Assembly (NCBI GenBank): GCA_016845245.1
Contig: JAERSY010000038.1
Coordinates: 1-37,683, forward strand
Direction of reading: 5' to 3'
DNA length: 37,683 bases
Source of the DNA: Phycisphaerae bacterium
GTDB lineage: Bacteria > Planctomycetota > Phycisphaerae > Phycisphaerales > SM1A02
The notes below the pieces were generated by a model that saw nothing but the letters and a program-made list of their open reading frames with translations, ran no database searches and was not told the DNA's origin. How positions within the stretch are numbered: the stretch's first letter is position 1; each line of letters begins with the position of its first letter. Positions 6,601 to 20,207 of the stretch are shown piece by piece. A program made the position numbers and the translations under genes.

Positions 6601-9117
6601 CTAGCGAACTGGCAGTGCGAGCTCTCGCTCAGCACGCACCTTAACAACGAGTTGAATTCGTTCATAAATCCATTTTGCGATGTACTGTACTGATTCGTTT
6701 TCAGACTGCAGTGCACTTAGAATTCCAGCATCATCTAATGCTTCATCTGGGACATTTGGATGATTAAACCGTAACAACCAAGCGATTTGAGCGTCGATGT
6801 TTTCATGCTCGTTCGCCATATTTAGCACTGCATGGATCGAAGGTTCATCTGCCATCGCGAATATAAACCACGCTTGACCCATTGGTCCAAGTTTGGGGAA
6901 CGTTGAGAGGATAAGCGTGACTGCTTCATCTTGCTGTGGGACTCGCGTTGGACCTTGCGCCAAAGTTACTTCTGTTTCACCCTCTGGCGGAATTGGGGGC
7001 TCAACAATGCGAACGACGACTTCGTCATCAATCATAAATGTCAGTAACACCATGTCCGTGAGTGACTCGACAGAATTGAACGCTTGTGCGGATTGAAACG
7101 CGGAGTCAAGCCACTCATCTGTCATCCTGAATCCATTGACTCTGAAGTACTCAGAGTCATATCTAATCCCAGTTCGGCTTGGCTCATGCACCACTAAAAC
7201 ATTTTGTCCATCTCTCGTTGTTTGCCTAGCTGAAAAGTTTGCAATCGACCGCAAATGTATTGATGCGCCCTGAAGAGGGTATCGATTGAGTGTACTGCCC
7301 AGCCAGTACTGTCTCAAATCAGCAGTGAATGACACAGACCCTCGCGATGGAATGCTTATTTCATTGTTGATAGGGACAATCATTGCAATTGGATTGCTCA
7401 CTGTAGAAGTCGATACATCAACTAATGTTTCAATAAGTATAAGCGGTTGGATTGCCCCGCTTCGTTCAATTGTCAGTGGAACTGTCGTGTTATTTTTTAA
7501 CTCAATGTCAACAATGATGGGTTCGTAGGGTTTGAACTCAGATTTAACTGGCTCAACACGCAGCGCATAAGGAGGCCTTGGATCGTTTTTGATGAGGTAA
7601 AAAGTGTCAACGATTTGTTCACCAAGTGGCCGTAATAATGCAACTTCATCTCTCACATCAAAAGATTGCTCAACGATGAGTTGTAATCTGTTTCTTGCCC
7701 ATACACCAAGAATTGTGCCGCCCTGCATTCTTGCGATTTCTAGAAAATTCTTTGCTGCTTCCTTGATGTTTCCAGTTGATTGGAGTGCAAGCGCTACGCC
7801 AGCTTTTGCTGCAGAATCATGCGTAAGTGGCGAAAGCAGTTGCAATGCCAACTCGAGGTCCCCCTTCCTTAAAGCAATCCAACCCTCAAAACGTTGTGCT
7901 TCGTCGCTATCCATTTGTGCATGTTTTGCTGCTTCATCTAAGAAACTCTGCGCTGTCTCAACATCATCCCCAAGCCAAAGCGTAAGCCAGGCAGCTTGAA
8001 TGAAATGCTCAGCAGCACGCAACTTCGCACTGCCTGTGTCCTGCTGAAGACTGATTGTTGCGACCAGTGCACATGTGTCTGCTGCTGCTTCAAGTGAGAT
8101 CGCAGCAGACGCTTCGTCTTCTAACTCAGCATAGATGGCTGCTCGTATCGTCGATAGTTTTGGAACGAGCGGCGCATGAATTCTCGCCAGTTCAAGTGGA
8201 GTCATTCTTGGTTGCTGCGCTTTTATATTTTGACGGTACGACTTATCGACTTCAATTTGACGCGTTAATATTGCATCTAAGCCGGCGATCGGATCCCCGT
8301 CTGCCCAATGACTTAACACGATGTCTGCGAGCAATCCGTCACTTATTCGATCGACATTTGCTGCGTCTTCATCAAGAATGAAGTCATAGAGCCGTCTTGC
8401 ATTTTGGTAATCACCATACGCAAGAAGAAACTCCGCTAATGCAATTTGTTGTGTGACATCAAGTGGGTTTGCTAATGCTGCAGCGCCAAGTAGCTCAAGG
8501 CGTTGCACAGGGTCTGCTGATTCATCACCAAAGAAGCCAACGCCAAGTGAAAGCGCTTTAGGATTTGCTGGGTCAAGTGCGATTGACTCTGCAAGCCAGA
8601 CTGCAAACGATTCAACATCACCAAGACTTCTGTGTAACAACGCAGCGTCGTATGCAAGTCTTGATGCCACTCTTGCGTCAAGTTTAGATTTGCCCTCTGG
8701 CGACAGGAGCTGGTTATAGATTTGTTGGCGTTCGGGCGCTGTTTGAAGTGCGTCGATTGCACTTCTAAGTCGAGCCAATTGAAATGCCGAACTTTCTGGG
8801 TCTAGGCGAAGCATGGCTTGAATGCTCTCGCTGATGAGGGCATCATCCTCAACCATCCTTGCAACCTCAATCACTGCTTGCCAGACTGAGAGGTCAACTG
8901 GCTTTAGCTCAATGCACCGTTTTAGGAGCACAAGAGAAGCTTTAATTGTGTCTGGAGTCAGTGGACCAACAACTGTGATTGAGCGAGCTTCCCTGATGTA
9001 CCCTTCCACAAGACGTGCAGTGGCAGCATCTTCAATCTCGTCGCCATGTGTGATTGGAGCCGGAAGAAGTGCGAAGGTCAGTACAAATGGAATGATGAGG
9101 GAGAAAAAACGAGTCAT
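6601..9117 (-). CDS. Large secreted TPR-repeat protein with C-terminal beta and helical-repeat regions
   Basis: The start is placed at ATG 9117, giving 838 residues, because this yields a clean signal peptide (MTRFFSLIIPFVLTFALLPA, cleavage near THG). The upstream in-frame extension crosses the divergent promoter region and is unlikely to be translated. Residues about 30-500 are TPR-like helical repeats with recurrent Ala/Leu spacing (for example LARLRSAIDAL, ALAEFLLAYGDYQNARRLYDFIL). Residues about 520-640 look like an Ig-like beta domain opening at YALRVEPVKSEFKPYEPIIV. The last 90 residues are helical. TPR proteins mediate protein-protein contacts; no enzymatic motif is seen. It is divergent from another secreted helical-repeat protein and may work with it. 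Specific function unknown. Confidence 0.65.
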   Translation of the reverse strand: MTRFFSLIIPFVLTFALLPAPITHGDEIEDAATARLVEGYIREARSITVVGPLTPDTIKASLVLLKRCIELKPVDLSVWQAVIEVARMVEDDALISESIQAMLRLDPESSAFQLARLRSAIDALQTAPERQQIYNQLLSPEGKSKLDARVASRLAYDAALLHRSLGDVESFAVWLAESIALDPANPKALSLGVGFFGDESADPVQRLELLGAAALANPLDVTQQIALAEFLLAYGDYQNARRLYDFILDEDAANVDRISDGLLADIVLSHWADGDPIAGLDAILTRQIEVDKSYRQNIKAQQPRMTPLELARIHAPLVPKLSTIRAAIYAELEDEASAAISLEAAADTCALVATISLQQDTGSAKLRAAEHFIQAAWLTLWLGDDVETAQSFLDEAAKHAQMDSDEAQRFEGWIALRKGDLELALQLLSPLTHDSAAKAGVALALQSTGNIKEAAKNFLEIARMQGGTILGVWARNRLQLIVEQSFDVRDEVALLRPLGEQIVDTFYLIKNDPRPPYALRVEPVKSEFKPYEPIIVDIELKNNTTVPLTIERSGAIQPLILIETLVDVSTSTVSNPIAMIVPINNEISIPSRGSVSFTADLRQYWLGSTLNRYPLQGASIHLRSIANFSARQTTRDGQNVLVVHEPSRTGIRYDSEYFRVNGFRMTDEWLDSAFQSAQAFNSVESLTDMVLLTFMIDDEVVVRIVEPPIPPEGETEVTLAQGPTRVPQQDEAVTLILSTFPKLGPMGQAWFIFAMADEPSIHAVLNMANEHENIDAQIAWLLRFNHPNVPDEALDDAGILSALQSENESVQYIAKWIYERIQLVVKVRAERELALPVR

Positions 9118-9193
9118 GAGTATCTCTTTTCGGCACTGTAGCACGGTTTTGTGCTCAATTTTGAGGTGACTTTTTAAGTATGATGTACAGGCG

Positions 9194-9222
9194 TTGACAC
9201 TCCACTCAATGAGTGGTAATTT
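9194..9222 (+). promoter_or_regulatory. Consensus sigma70 promoter with a palindrome filling the spacer
   Basis: TTGACA (9194-9199), a 17-base spacer and TAATTT (9217-9222) form a near-consensus promoter for the gene at 9246. The spacer carries the perfect inverted repeat CCACTCA-A-TGAGTGG (9202-9216), which ends directly against the -10 box. A dimeric repressor bound here would block RNA polymerase. The regulator is unknown. Confidence 0.72.
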
Positions 9223-9245
9223 CGTCAATCTAAAGGTTATTTTTT

Positions 9246-10280
9246 ATGCAAAAGAATTGTTTTATCATCCTCATTTTGGCAGTCGTATGTAGTTATGACG
9301 CGGTTGCTCAGCCAAAGTTCAGCATCTCAAAAATTGTTGGTCGAAACTCTATCAATGATGCAGATGCAAGCAAAATTGAGCAGTACGCTCAAGGGTGGGC
9401 TGAAGCGCTCTACACCACGGACGCTCTCGAGCTTTATGAAGCTCAGCGACACCTCATTGAACCACTTGAGGAAGATTCAGCAATGTCCCCATACGCTCGG
9501 TCGCTCTATGGCAAAGCCCTGAGGGATGGCTTTGAGGCGATTCTTGATGAGAACAATACGAACGAGATGGCTGCGGTCAATGCATTGCAAGTCATCTCTC
9601 TTTTGGGAACTGAACAAGGGTGTGGCTTGCTACTCAATCACGCAGACACTTCAACCGAAGAGCGAGCGTCACTGAGGCACTGGGCATCAATCGGGCTCGG
9701 TAAATCTTTTAAGCAAGGCATTCTTCCTGAGCGGCGCATCTCATCGATTGCAAACACAGTTGCAGATTTTGCATCTCGCGAGCCAGTCTGGTACATCATT
9801 TCAAGACAGTTCAGTTCGCTTGCAGCATTACAAGACATTCCAGACCTCGATACCAGACAACAAGAAGAACTTGAAGCACTTTCAGTTGAGTTACAGATTA
9901 GAGCGCTATCTGAATTGCTCACTGAAATTGCGAAATCCGATGAAGCCGACGAACGAGTTCGCGCGCTTCCTTTTGTACTTGCGTCACTCCGATTGCAACT
10001 CATCGAGCCGGGTCTCAACGAAGACGCACGAAAAGCGGGCGACAAAGTGATTGCTCCACTTTTAACACAGTTTGCAGACATCGCATTGAAACATGCTGCA
10101 ACCGCAAAAGCGAATAATGAGTTGTATACCGCTTACGGCGAATCACTCCAATCTGGCAGTTTCATAGTCGAACGAATACTAAAACTCGATTCCTCCGACA
10201 CGTCAATGCTCGAAATTTGGAGTGAGGGCAATTATCCTGAGGTCACAAGCCGTCTGAACGGTTGGAAGAACGCACAGTAA
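9246..10280 (+). CDS. Secreted helical-repeat (HEAT-like) protein, function unknown
   Basis: 344 residues. A signal peptide (MQKNCFIILILAVVCSYDAVAQ) is followed by an almost entirely helical sequence rich in Ala, Glu and Leu, with HEAT-like segments such as AAVNALQVISLLGTEQG and RASLRHWASIGLGKSF. No catalytic motif is evident. An AAAGG ribosome-binding site lies about nine bases before the ATG, and a strong promoter sits at 9194-9222. The gene is divergent from a large periplasmic TPR protein and lies 21 bases before an oligopeptide-binding lipoprotein, so it may be co-transcribed with that gene. I do not recognise the family. Confidence 0.55.
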   Translation: MQKNCFIILILAVVCSYDAVAQPKFSISKIVGRNSINDADASKIEQYAQGWAEALYTTDALELYEAQRHLIEPLEEDSAMSPYARSLYGKALRDGFEAILDENNTNEMAAVNALQVISLLGTEQGCGLLLNHADTSTEERASLRHWASIGLGKSFKQGILPERRISSIANTVADFASREPVWYIISRQFSSLAALQDIPDLDTRQQEELEALSVELQIRALSELLTEIAKSDEADERVRALPFVLASLRLQLIEPGLNEDARKAGDKVIAPLLTQFADIALKHAATAKANNELYTAYGESLQSGSFIVERILKLDSSDTSMLEIWSEGNYPEVTSRLNGWKNAQ

Positions 10281-10289
10281 CGAATTCGA

Positions 10290-10295
10290 TACAGT
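10290..10295 (+). promoter_or_regulatory. Candidate -10 box (TACAGT) for leaderless oppA-like mRNA
   Basis: TACAGT ends six bases before ATG 10302, in the 21-base gap after the preceding stop. No Shine-Dalgarno sequence precedes the ATG. A matching -35 is not clear. Confidence 0.35.
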
Positions 10296-12108
10296 ACCGT
10301 TATGGTGCGTCTTTCTATTGCTGCCCTTTGCTTGTTTGCGGTGTTTGGCATCGCAACATGCAATCAAGAAACTGAAAAGAAAGCAGACTTTGTCTTTGTC
10401 AATCGCGGGGATGTCTTTACGCTTGATCCTGGACGAATGAGTTGGCTTACAGACATGCAGGCCGCTTATTGCTTGTATGAAGGGCTTGTTCGGTGGAATC
10501 CCGATGACTTTTCGATTGAACCCGCAGCAGCAGAACAAGTCACGTTAAGCGAAGACAATACAACGTACGTGTTTGAACTCAGAGAAGATGCAAAATGGAG
10601 TAACGGCGCGCCGGTGACTGCACACGACTTTAAGTTTGCGTGGATGAGGTTACTGACTCCAGACACCGCTTCAGATTACTCCGGTTTTCTTTTTTCTGTT
10701 CAAGGAGCCACCGCGTTTTGGGAGTGGCGTTCAGACAAACTCAAACATCAAGAATATGTCACGCTCGATGCAATGCAAGACAAGTTTGATGAACTTGTTG
10801 CAATCAATGTTCTTGGCGACCATCTTCTTGAAGTCACGTTAGAACAGCCCGTCCCCTACTTTCTTGATCAAATCGCGCTCGCTGTGTGTAGTCCCGTATA
10901 TAGGCCTGCGGTGGAGGGCTGGGAGCTAAGTAAGCACGAGCAACAACAATTGATTGACGAAGGGTGGCACACGATGCCAATTCCAGACCCACGTTCCATG
11001 AAGTGGTTGTCGATTGATGATGAAACTGGGCGTTTAAAGTACAAGTATTATTGGGCACGGCCAGAAACGCTCGTCTGCAATGGGCCATTTCAGTTAGATA
11101 AATGGCGATACAAACGTGACATGCGCTTTACAAGAAACCCGCACTACCACTCGCCAGAGCTTTCTACGTTAGATTCAATTCAAGCCATCACGATGGAAGA
11201 TCCTAACACCGCTGTGTTCGCGTTTGAAGCAGGTGAAGTTGATTGGCTCAATGGCGTCAATGTTGACTACCAATCCGACATGCTCATTGAAAAAGCTGAA
11301 GGAAAACGAACGAACATTCACGCATTCCCGACGTTTGGCACAGACTTTTTCTCATTTAACTGCAGGGAAACACTGAATAATGGTGAACTGAATCCCTTCA
11401 GTGATGCAGCCGTTCGGCGTGCGTTTGTGTATGCAACGAATCGAGACGCAATCGTCAAACATGCAACTCGGCTTCAAGAACCCGTCGTGACTGCATTTGT
11501 GCCGCCCCATTCAATCAGTGGATATGCACCTGTTGAAGGCATTAACTTTAACCCCGAGCTTGCAAAGGAAGAACTTGCATCGGCGGGCTGGATTGATCGA
11601 GATGGAGATGGGGTTGTGGAAAATGAGGAGGGTGTCCCCTTCCCACCAATTGACTTGCTCTACACGACGAACACAAACCGGTATAAATGGATTTCGCTCT
11701 TGCTTCGCGACCAATGGCGAAACACGCTAGGTGTACAAACGCAGTTACGTGGCACAGACAACAAACTCTTCAGTCGCGATTTGCGAAGTGGAAACTTCAT
11801 GGTTGCAAGAGGAAGATGGTACGGTGATTATGGCGACCCCTCCACGTTTCTTGACATCTTCCACTCTGAAAACGGAAACAATGACCGGGGTTTTTCACAT
11901 CCAGAGATTGATGCGATGCTTGTTCGTGCGTCCAAAGAAACTGACCCCGTCAAACGATTTGAATTGATGCGTGCGATTGAAACAAAACTGTTCACGAAAG
12001 AAGTTCCGATGCTTGTGGTTTGTCAGTTGTTGCAGTTGTACATGTATGAACCCGACCAGATTGACGGCCTCACATCACACCCTCGGCTCGTGCAACAATT
12101 ATGGCGAG

Positions 12109-15313
<3,205 letters not shown>

Positions 15314-15320
15314 GTGACAG

Positions 15321-16970
15321 TTATGCGTAAGAATGCAATCCTGAAATAGTGAAGTTAATAATAATCCAGTTAAAGAGCATCACCGCGCAACCAATAATTG
15401 CAAGAAGTGCAGTCCAGAGACCCTTGTCTTTGACTTTTATCCGTGTGTGAATGAGCACTGCAAAGACAAGGAACGTATTGAGGGCAAACACTTCTTTTGG
15501 ATCCCACCCCCACGGTCTACCCCACGAATGGTCTGCCCAAATTGCGCCCATCACAATGCCCGCCCACAGCAATATGAATGACATTTCAACAAGAATCATT
15601 GTGGCGCCATCAAGAACCATGCCCATGCTTGATTGGGAGTTGCCCTTTTTAGCTGGTCTCAGTTCAACGACCGATGCAATGCCTCCTGCTTTTGCATATT
15701 CCTGAATACCGCTTTTTCCCTTGAGCTTAAGAAGAAGACGCCGTGCAAGATAAAGCGTTGCAGTGACCGCCGCAACAAAGATGAGGCAGTATGAGAAGAT
15801 GATGAAGTTCACGTGAATGTAGAGCCAAATGTCATGCAGCACTGGCATCTTGTTTGAAACGTGCGGGTTCAGCTCAAGTGGGTAAAGGCGTACGGCAAGG
15901 AGCGCAATCATTGACGCAACCGACGCGCCAAGTGCAAACAGATACTTCATTTGCGTTTTACGCAAGAGTATTTCCATAAGCAATCCAAAGAGACTGCCCA
16001 TCCAAGCAGCTGTTGTGATGGCTTCAAACATATTTGTGTTTGGATAACGACCTGACACATACCAACGCCAGATGACTGCGAGTGTATGAAGCGATGCAGC
16101 TAAGACAAAGAGCCATAACCCTAGTGAGCCCACGCCCTTAAAGCGGTAAACAAACGCCATCAACAGCAATATGACTGCGACGAGATAGACAATCCAGATT
16201 GCCGTGAGGTTTCCAAGCTTAAAGAACATGCTTTCAAGTTGGAGTTTCTTCGCTGGCGGGTAAATGCCTTTTCCTGTTGGAAGAAGTGGTAACAACCCTG
16301 CAATGCGTGCAAGTTTTTCGTTCGCCGTTTCTACTTGACCCGCTTTCCACGCCTCTACCATTTCAGTCCATGATGCAATAATCGCTTCATCTTGAATGTG
16401 TTCGAGCGTAAACCAAGGTGCGTCAAACTGACCGCTTGGTGGCGGAACGACTTGGAGATTTGCCCACATGTTTCTTGGATTGCTTGCATTGAGTGCAACT
16501 TCAATCTGCTCAACAGGTGTTGCAAATCGCATCACGTCGGAACGAAGTGATTGCAACTTTGCGTGGACAGCTGATTCTTGTAAGTATTCCCTTGAAACAA
16601 GACCGCTTTTGACAAATGCGTCCATATCTTCTTTCGCAGACATGTTTGAAGACGTGATGGCATCACTGATGATGGCGCGAACATTCTTGTTCTTCACGTA
16701 AATGATTGGTTTGCCCTCATAGTGTTCAGGGCGAATCATCATGTCTAAGAATGTAAATGTTGCGGGCTGGCCGTCAATCAGTTTTGAGCCCGAGATGTGT
16801 TGCATGTAAGACCGAGCAAACGTTTCATATGATTTCACGCGACCTTCAGTGAACACCGCAACCTGATTACTCCAAGGTGAAATGTCAATCGTCTCAGCAA
16901 TATCATCCCCATGTGCCTGTACGGAGTAGAGGGCTGAACACAAACTGAAAATCAAAAGGATGTGTTTCAT
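15321..16970 (-). CDS. ccsA: Cytochrome c biogenesis protein CcsA (System II), with long periplasmic N-terminal domain
   Basis: 549 residues. After a signal peptide (MKHILLIFSLCSALYSVQA) come about 220 extracytoplasmic residues opening with VAVFTEGRVKSYETFAR, then about eight membrane segments. The haem-handling WWD signature is WADHSWGRPWGWDPKEVFAL. Conserved His residues appear in the segment beginning IHVNFIIFSY and at the C-terminus (GLHSYA). CcsA exports haem and ligates it to CXXCH motifs with ResB/CcsB. The gene overlaps resB by four bases (ATGA). The N-terminal extension resembles those of fused CcsBA proteins in some phyla. Confidence 0.92.
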   Translation of the reverse strand: MKHILLIFSLCSALYSVQAHGDDIAETIDISPWSNQVAVFTEGRVKSYETFARSYMQHISGSKLIDGQPATFTFLDMMIRPEHYEGKPIIYVKNKNVRAIISDAITSSNMSAKEDMDAFVKSGLVSREYLQESAVHAKLQSLRSDVMRFATPVEQIEVALNASNPRNMWANLQVVPPPSGQFDAPWFTLEHIQDEAIIASWTEMVEAWKAGQVETANEKLARIAGLLPLLPTGKGIYPPAKKLQLESMFFKLGNLTAIWIVYLVAVILLLMAFVYRFKGVGSLGLWLFVLAASLHTLAVIWRWYVSGRYPNTNMFEAITTAAWMGSLFGLLMEILLRKTQMKYLFALGASVASMIALLAVRLYPLELNPHVSNKMPVLHDIWLYIHVNFIIFSYCLIFVAAVTATLYLARRLLLKLKGKSGIQEYAKAGGIASVVELRPAKKGNSQSSMGMVLDGATMILVEMSFILLWAGIVMGAIWADHSWGRPWGWDPKEVFALNTFLVFAVLIHTRIKVKDKGLWTALLAIIGCAVMLFNWIIINFTISGLHSYA

Positions 16971-19336
16971 ATATTTGCTCCGTAGACCGCTTGCTGCCGT
17001 TTCCGTTTAATTGTTGGTTTCACAAAGAACGCCCACATCATGCCAAGCACAGTGATACATGTTCCAAGAAGCATCGTAAACACCGCTTCTCTGTTGCCAA
17101 CACCAAGAACCGTATAGTTGAGCCCTTGTGATGTCGCACTTGGTGGATCCCATTGTGATTGGAAGAACCAATACCCTTGATGTGGCTTGGGGTCATTCAC
17201 ACTCACAGCAACGAGGTCGTCTGAAACCTCAGGGAATGAAATCAACGAACGCCAGTTGAGAATCGAAGACGTTCGACCAGAAAATCCGCCAATGTGCGTA
17301 TCAATCTCAAAATCGTTCAACGCAACTGGCGTTGGCAATGGCGCGCGTTCTCTTGAGAACATTAACTCAACAATCTTGCCATTGCTCAATCCAACAATAG
17401 TCGGTTGATACTTAAATCTGTTCACGGTTTGTGCAGTGGATTCAAATGGGTAATGGTGATATGGAAGCCATGCAATCCGCTCATCATCGCCGTCTTTTAG
17501 AACAACACGAATCATGGACATGGTGTTGCTCACGTTTGGATCTCTCTGCTTCTTTGGCACAACAGTTGGTTTTGTTTTGATGTGTGTGTTTGCTTCAAGT
17601 CTATGGACTTTTAACTGAACATCATCAATGATTTGCACTGGCTCATTAAAAGAGATGCGTTGTTGTGTTGGTTTTTCAGAATCAGTCTGTAGCAACATGT
17701 GGATGCCATCAACACCTTCGCCTGCGACAAGCGTAATTGGGGCTGCGCCGGGTTCGTAGGTCAGTTGAATTGATTCATCTACAAAGCTTGAGTCGCGGTG
17801 ATCTGAGGATTCCGTGATGTCTCTGTTCAGTGAGCTGTCTTCAAACACCCAGCGAACCCACTCTTTGTCGCCGTTACTCAACTCAACAATTGCAAGCGAG
17901 ACTGTGATGCCCTCAATCTTGAGGTTGTTCTGAATCGATGTCAGACGATACGCATATCCAGTCTCTCCAATTGGCGTAAACGAATCGGAATTCTGAAGTG
18001 GCAGTACATGAATCGCTCCATCAATGTTTGCTTCTAATGTTGGCAACAAAGACGCTTGGAGTGACTCTAACTCAGACGGTGAATCAATCCATTTAAACAC
18101 CATGAGTGAACTGTCTGTTGTGTTGTTTGCAGGGTCGAATGCAAACATTTTGACTGGCTGAGTAATCTCCCCTCGTTCAATCGTTGCCCACAACACTGGG
18201 TTCAAGTCGGAACCGCCCGGAACAATCCTTGCGTCCATGAAAGCGTATCTCAGATAATCCGTGACCGTGATTGAAAGGTCGTCCTCACATGGGACTTCAA
18301 TTGCAATTGGGTGCTTCGTTGCTTTTTCAGCATCCCAAACTTCGCTGTCTTCACTAACGTAGTCATTGAACCGTGGCAAGTTTGGAATGGGGTGCTCAAT
18401 CCACTCCGTTCGCGGCGTTCCAAACTCATCAAGTTCCCTGAGATAAATAGCAGCACTTTGCGTCACATAAAAGTCTTCTTTCACATCTTGCTCAAGTGAC
18501 ATGGTGATGGATTCATCTACCAGTGCAGTACCGAGCACTTTGATTGCTCGCGCCATCGGTTGTTTTGGATTGTCGGTTTTAATGACATCCTCTGTGTATT
18601 CTGGATAACCGCCAATCAGCTGGCGTGTAAATGACACATCATCTGATGTCATTGAAATCGAAACGGCGTAGGTTCTCTTGCCCTTGTCATCACCTGTGAG
18701 GAGTTCCCAGTTCGGATTGATGTTTGATATCTCACACATGTACGGTCCAACGACAATTGAGTTGCCCGGCGCAACAACCATCGAGGCCTTCTCTTCGCCT
18801 GGAACCTGAATCGTCACTTGATGTCTAGAGATGATGACGTCACCTTCGATTTTTTGCGTGAAGTAGACCAAACATCCAAGCACCAGAACGATGACGCCAG
18901 TGTGAATTGACCAAACACCAAGCGTCAAAATGTTAAACGGGATTCTCCGGATGGTTACGATTGTCATGTTTAAACAAAGAAGTGCGACGAGCCATTTAAA
19001 TGGCCACCAATGAAACCATTCAAACTCTGTGAGTTCGAGACCACGCATTTCACGTAAGCTCACCCAAGTTGTTGGTTCCCAGATTGCATAACTCACGGGA
19101 ATGCCCGACGAGCCAATCGAACAGTAAAAGAACAGTGTGACCAACACGGTGATGCCAAACCACACTGTTGAAAACAAATCGATAAACGCAAAGGCAACAC
19201 ACACGGGAATGAGCAAGTACCACCACATGGAACCCACGAGATTAAACTGCATCATTGCAAACGCGAGAATAGCAAGGGGAAGAAGCCAAAGAAGGCTACC
19301 CGGCCAACTGAAGATCGGGTGTGTCTGCTTCGTCAT
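16967..19336 (-). CDS. resB: Cytochrome c biogenesis protein ResB/CcsB (System II)
   Basis: The start is set at ATG 19336 (789 residues), four bases after the preceding dehydrogenase; an earlier in-frame ATG would run inside that gene. Several membrane segments fill residues about 12-85. The segment FNILTLGVWSIHTGVIVLVLGCLVYF carries the haem-ligand-type His. A very long extracytoplasmic beta-rich region of about 600 residues follows. A final membrane helix (AVFTMLLGTCITVLGMMWAFFV) and a basic tail close the protein. It is larger than most ResB proteins, mainly in the extracytoplasmic part. It works with CcsA, whose gene overlaps its stop by four bases. Confidence 0.83.
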   Translation of the reverse strand: MTKQTHPIFSWPGSLLWLLPLAILAFAMMQFNLVGSMWWYLLIPVCVAFAFIDLFSTVWFGITVLVTLFFYCSIGSSGIPVSYAIWEPTTWVSLREMRGLELTEFEWFHWWPFKWLVALLCLNMTIVTIRRIPFNILTLGVWSIHTGVIVLVLGCLVYFTQKIEGDVIISRHQVTIQVPGEEKASMVVAPGNSIVVGPYMCEISNINPNWELLTGDDKGKRTYAVSISMTSDDVSFTRQLIGGYPEYTEDVIKTDNPKQPMARAIKVLGTALVDESITMSLEQDVKEDFYVTQSAAIYLRELDEFGTPRTEWIEHPIPNLPRFNDYVSEDSEVWDAEKATKHPIAIEVPCEDDLSITVTDYLRYAFMDARIVPGGSDLNPVLWATIERGEITQPVKMFAFDPANNTTDSSLMVFKWIDSPSELESLQASLLPTLEANIDGAIHVLPLQNSDSFTPIGETGYAYRLTSIQNNLKIEGITVSLAIVELSNGDKEWVRWVFEDSSLNRDITESSDHRDSSFVDESIQLTYEPGAAPITLVAGEGVDGIHMLLQTDSEKPTQQRISFNEPVQIIDDVQLKVHRLEANTHIKTKPTVVPKKQRDPNVSNTMSMIRVVLKDGDDERIAWLPYHHYPFESTAQTVNRFKYQPTIVGLSNGKIVELMFSRERAPLPTPVALNDFEIDTHIGGFSGRTSSILNWRSLISFPEVSDDLVAVSVNDPKPHQGYWFFQSQWDPPSATSQGLNYTVLGVGNREAVFTMLLGTCITVLGMMWAFFVKPTIKRKRQQAVYGANI

Positions 19337-19340
19337 GCAA

Positions 19341-20207
19341 TTACTCTTTTGTGTAGTTGTAAACACCCTCACCAGACTTGTCCCCAAGTTTTCCTGCCTC
19401 AACAAGATCGACAAGTTTCTGGTTCGGTAAGTATTTTGGATTTTCGTTTAGACCGTTATACATCACCATCATGATGTCTCTGCAAACATCGAGACCGATG
19501 TAATCCGCAAGGCGAAGTGGTCCCATTGGGAATGCGCAGCCGAGTTTCATGATTGAGTCAATTGCTTCTGGGTCTGCGACCCCATCCTCCCACGCGTGGA
19601 ACGCTTCGTTAATCATTGGCATGAGCACTCTGTTTGAAACGAATCCTGCAAAATCGTTTGCAGGAACTGGAATCTTTCCAAGCGCCTCAGACAACGCAAT
19701 CGTTGCGTTCGTGGTTGCTTCACTGGTTTTCACGCCTTTGATGACTTCAACGAGTTTCATCACTGGCACTGGATTGAAGAAGTGCATTCCAATCACGCGG
19801 TCTTCTGCGCCCTCGACTGCAGTTGCAAGATCTGAAATTGAAATCGAAGATGTGTTCGTTGCAAGCACGACTTCATCATTAAACGTGTCACGCATAAGTT
19901 GGAACAAGGTTTTCTTCACTTCAACATTTTCGGTGGCTGCTTCGATTGCCCAATCAGCGTCTGAAGCATCTCCCATTTCCGTCGTATATGACAAGAGCGA
20001 TTGTGCATTCGTTGCATCCTCAGCACTTAGTTTTTCTTTTGCGACAAGCTTGCTCAGTTGTTTGTCGTGATAGGCGCGCGCTGTTTCAAGTTGTGATTGT
20101 TGAACATCAATCAGCGTGCATTGTTTGCCACCGAGTGCGGAGGTGAGTGCAATGCCTGAGCCCATCGTCCCAGCGCCGATGACTGCGATGTGTGAGACGT
20201 CACTCAT
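19341..20207 (-). CDS. 3-hydroxyacyl-CoA (3-hydroxybutyryl-CoA) dehydrogenase
   Basis: 288 residues. The NAD-binding motif IAVIGAGTMGSGIA opens the protein. The catalytic region shows HFFNPVPVMKLVEVI (catalytic His) with Ser and Asn in LATNTSSISIS. The C-terminal dimerisation domain has DFAGFVSNRVLMPMINEA. It oxidises (S)-3-hydroxyacyl-CoA to 3-oxoacyl-CoA in short-chain fatty-acid or butyrate metabolism. It shares the TAATG overlap with the upstream citrate/methylcitrate synthase, as mmgB sits near mmgD in Bacillus. Stand-alone Hbd type, not fused to a hydratase. Confidence 0.94.
   Translation of the reverse strand: MSDVSHIAVIGAGTMGSGIALTSALGGKQCTLIDVQQSQLETARAYHDKQLSKLVAKEKLSAEDATNAQSLLSYTTEMGDASDADWAIEAATENVEVKKTLFQLMRDTFNDEVVLATNTSSISISDLATAVEGAEDRVIGMHFFNPVPVMKLVEVIKGVKTSEATTNATIALSEALGKIPVPANDFAGFVSNRVLMPMINEAFHAWEDGVADPEAIDSIMKLGCAFPMGPLRLADYIGLDVCRDIMMVMYNGLNENPKYLPNQKLVDLVEAGKLGDKSGEGVYNYTKE

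Noticed and set aside
7604-7999. Long open frames opposite the TPR gene and other genes as antisense genes
   Set aside because: Ser/Ala-rich compositions mirror the codon pattern of the real gene; no ribosome-binding site, signal or domain is seen.
9118-9228. Coding extension of the TPR gene upstream of ATG 9117
   Set aside because: It crosses the divergent promoter and palindrome and would place the signal peptide internally.
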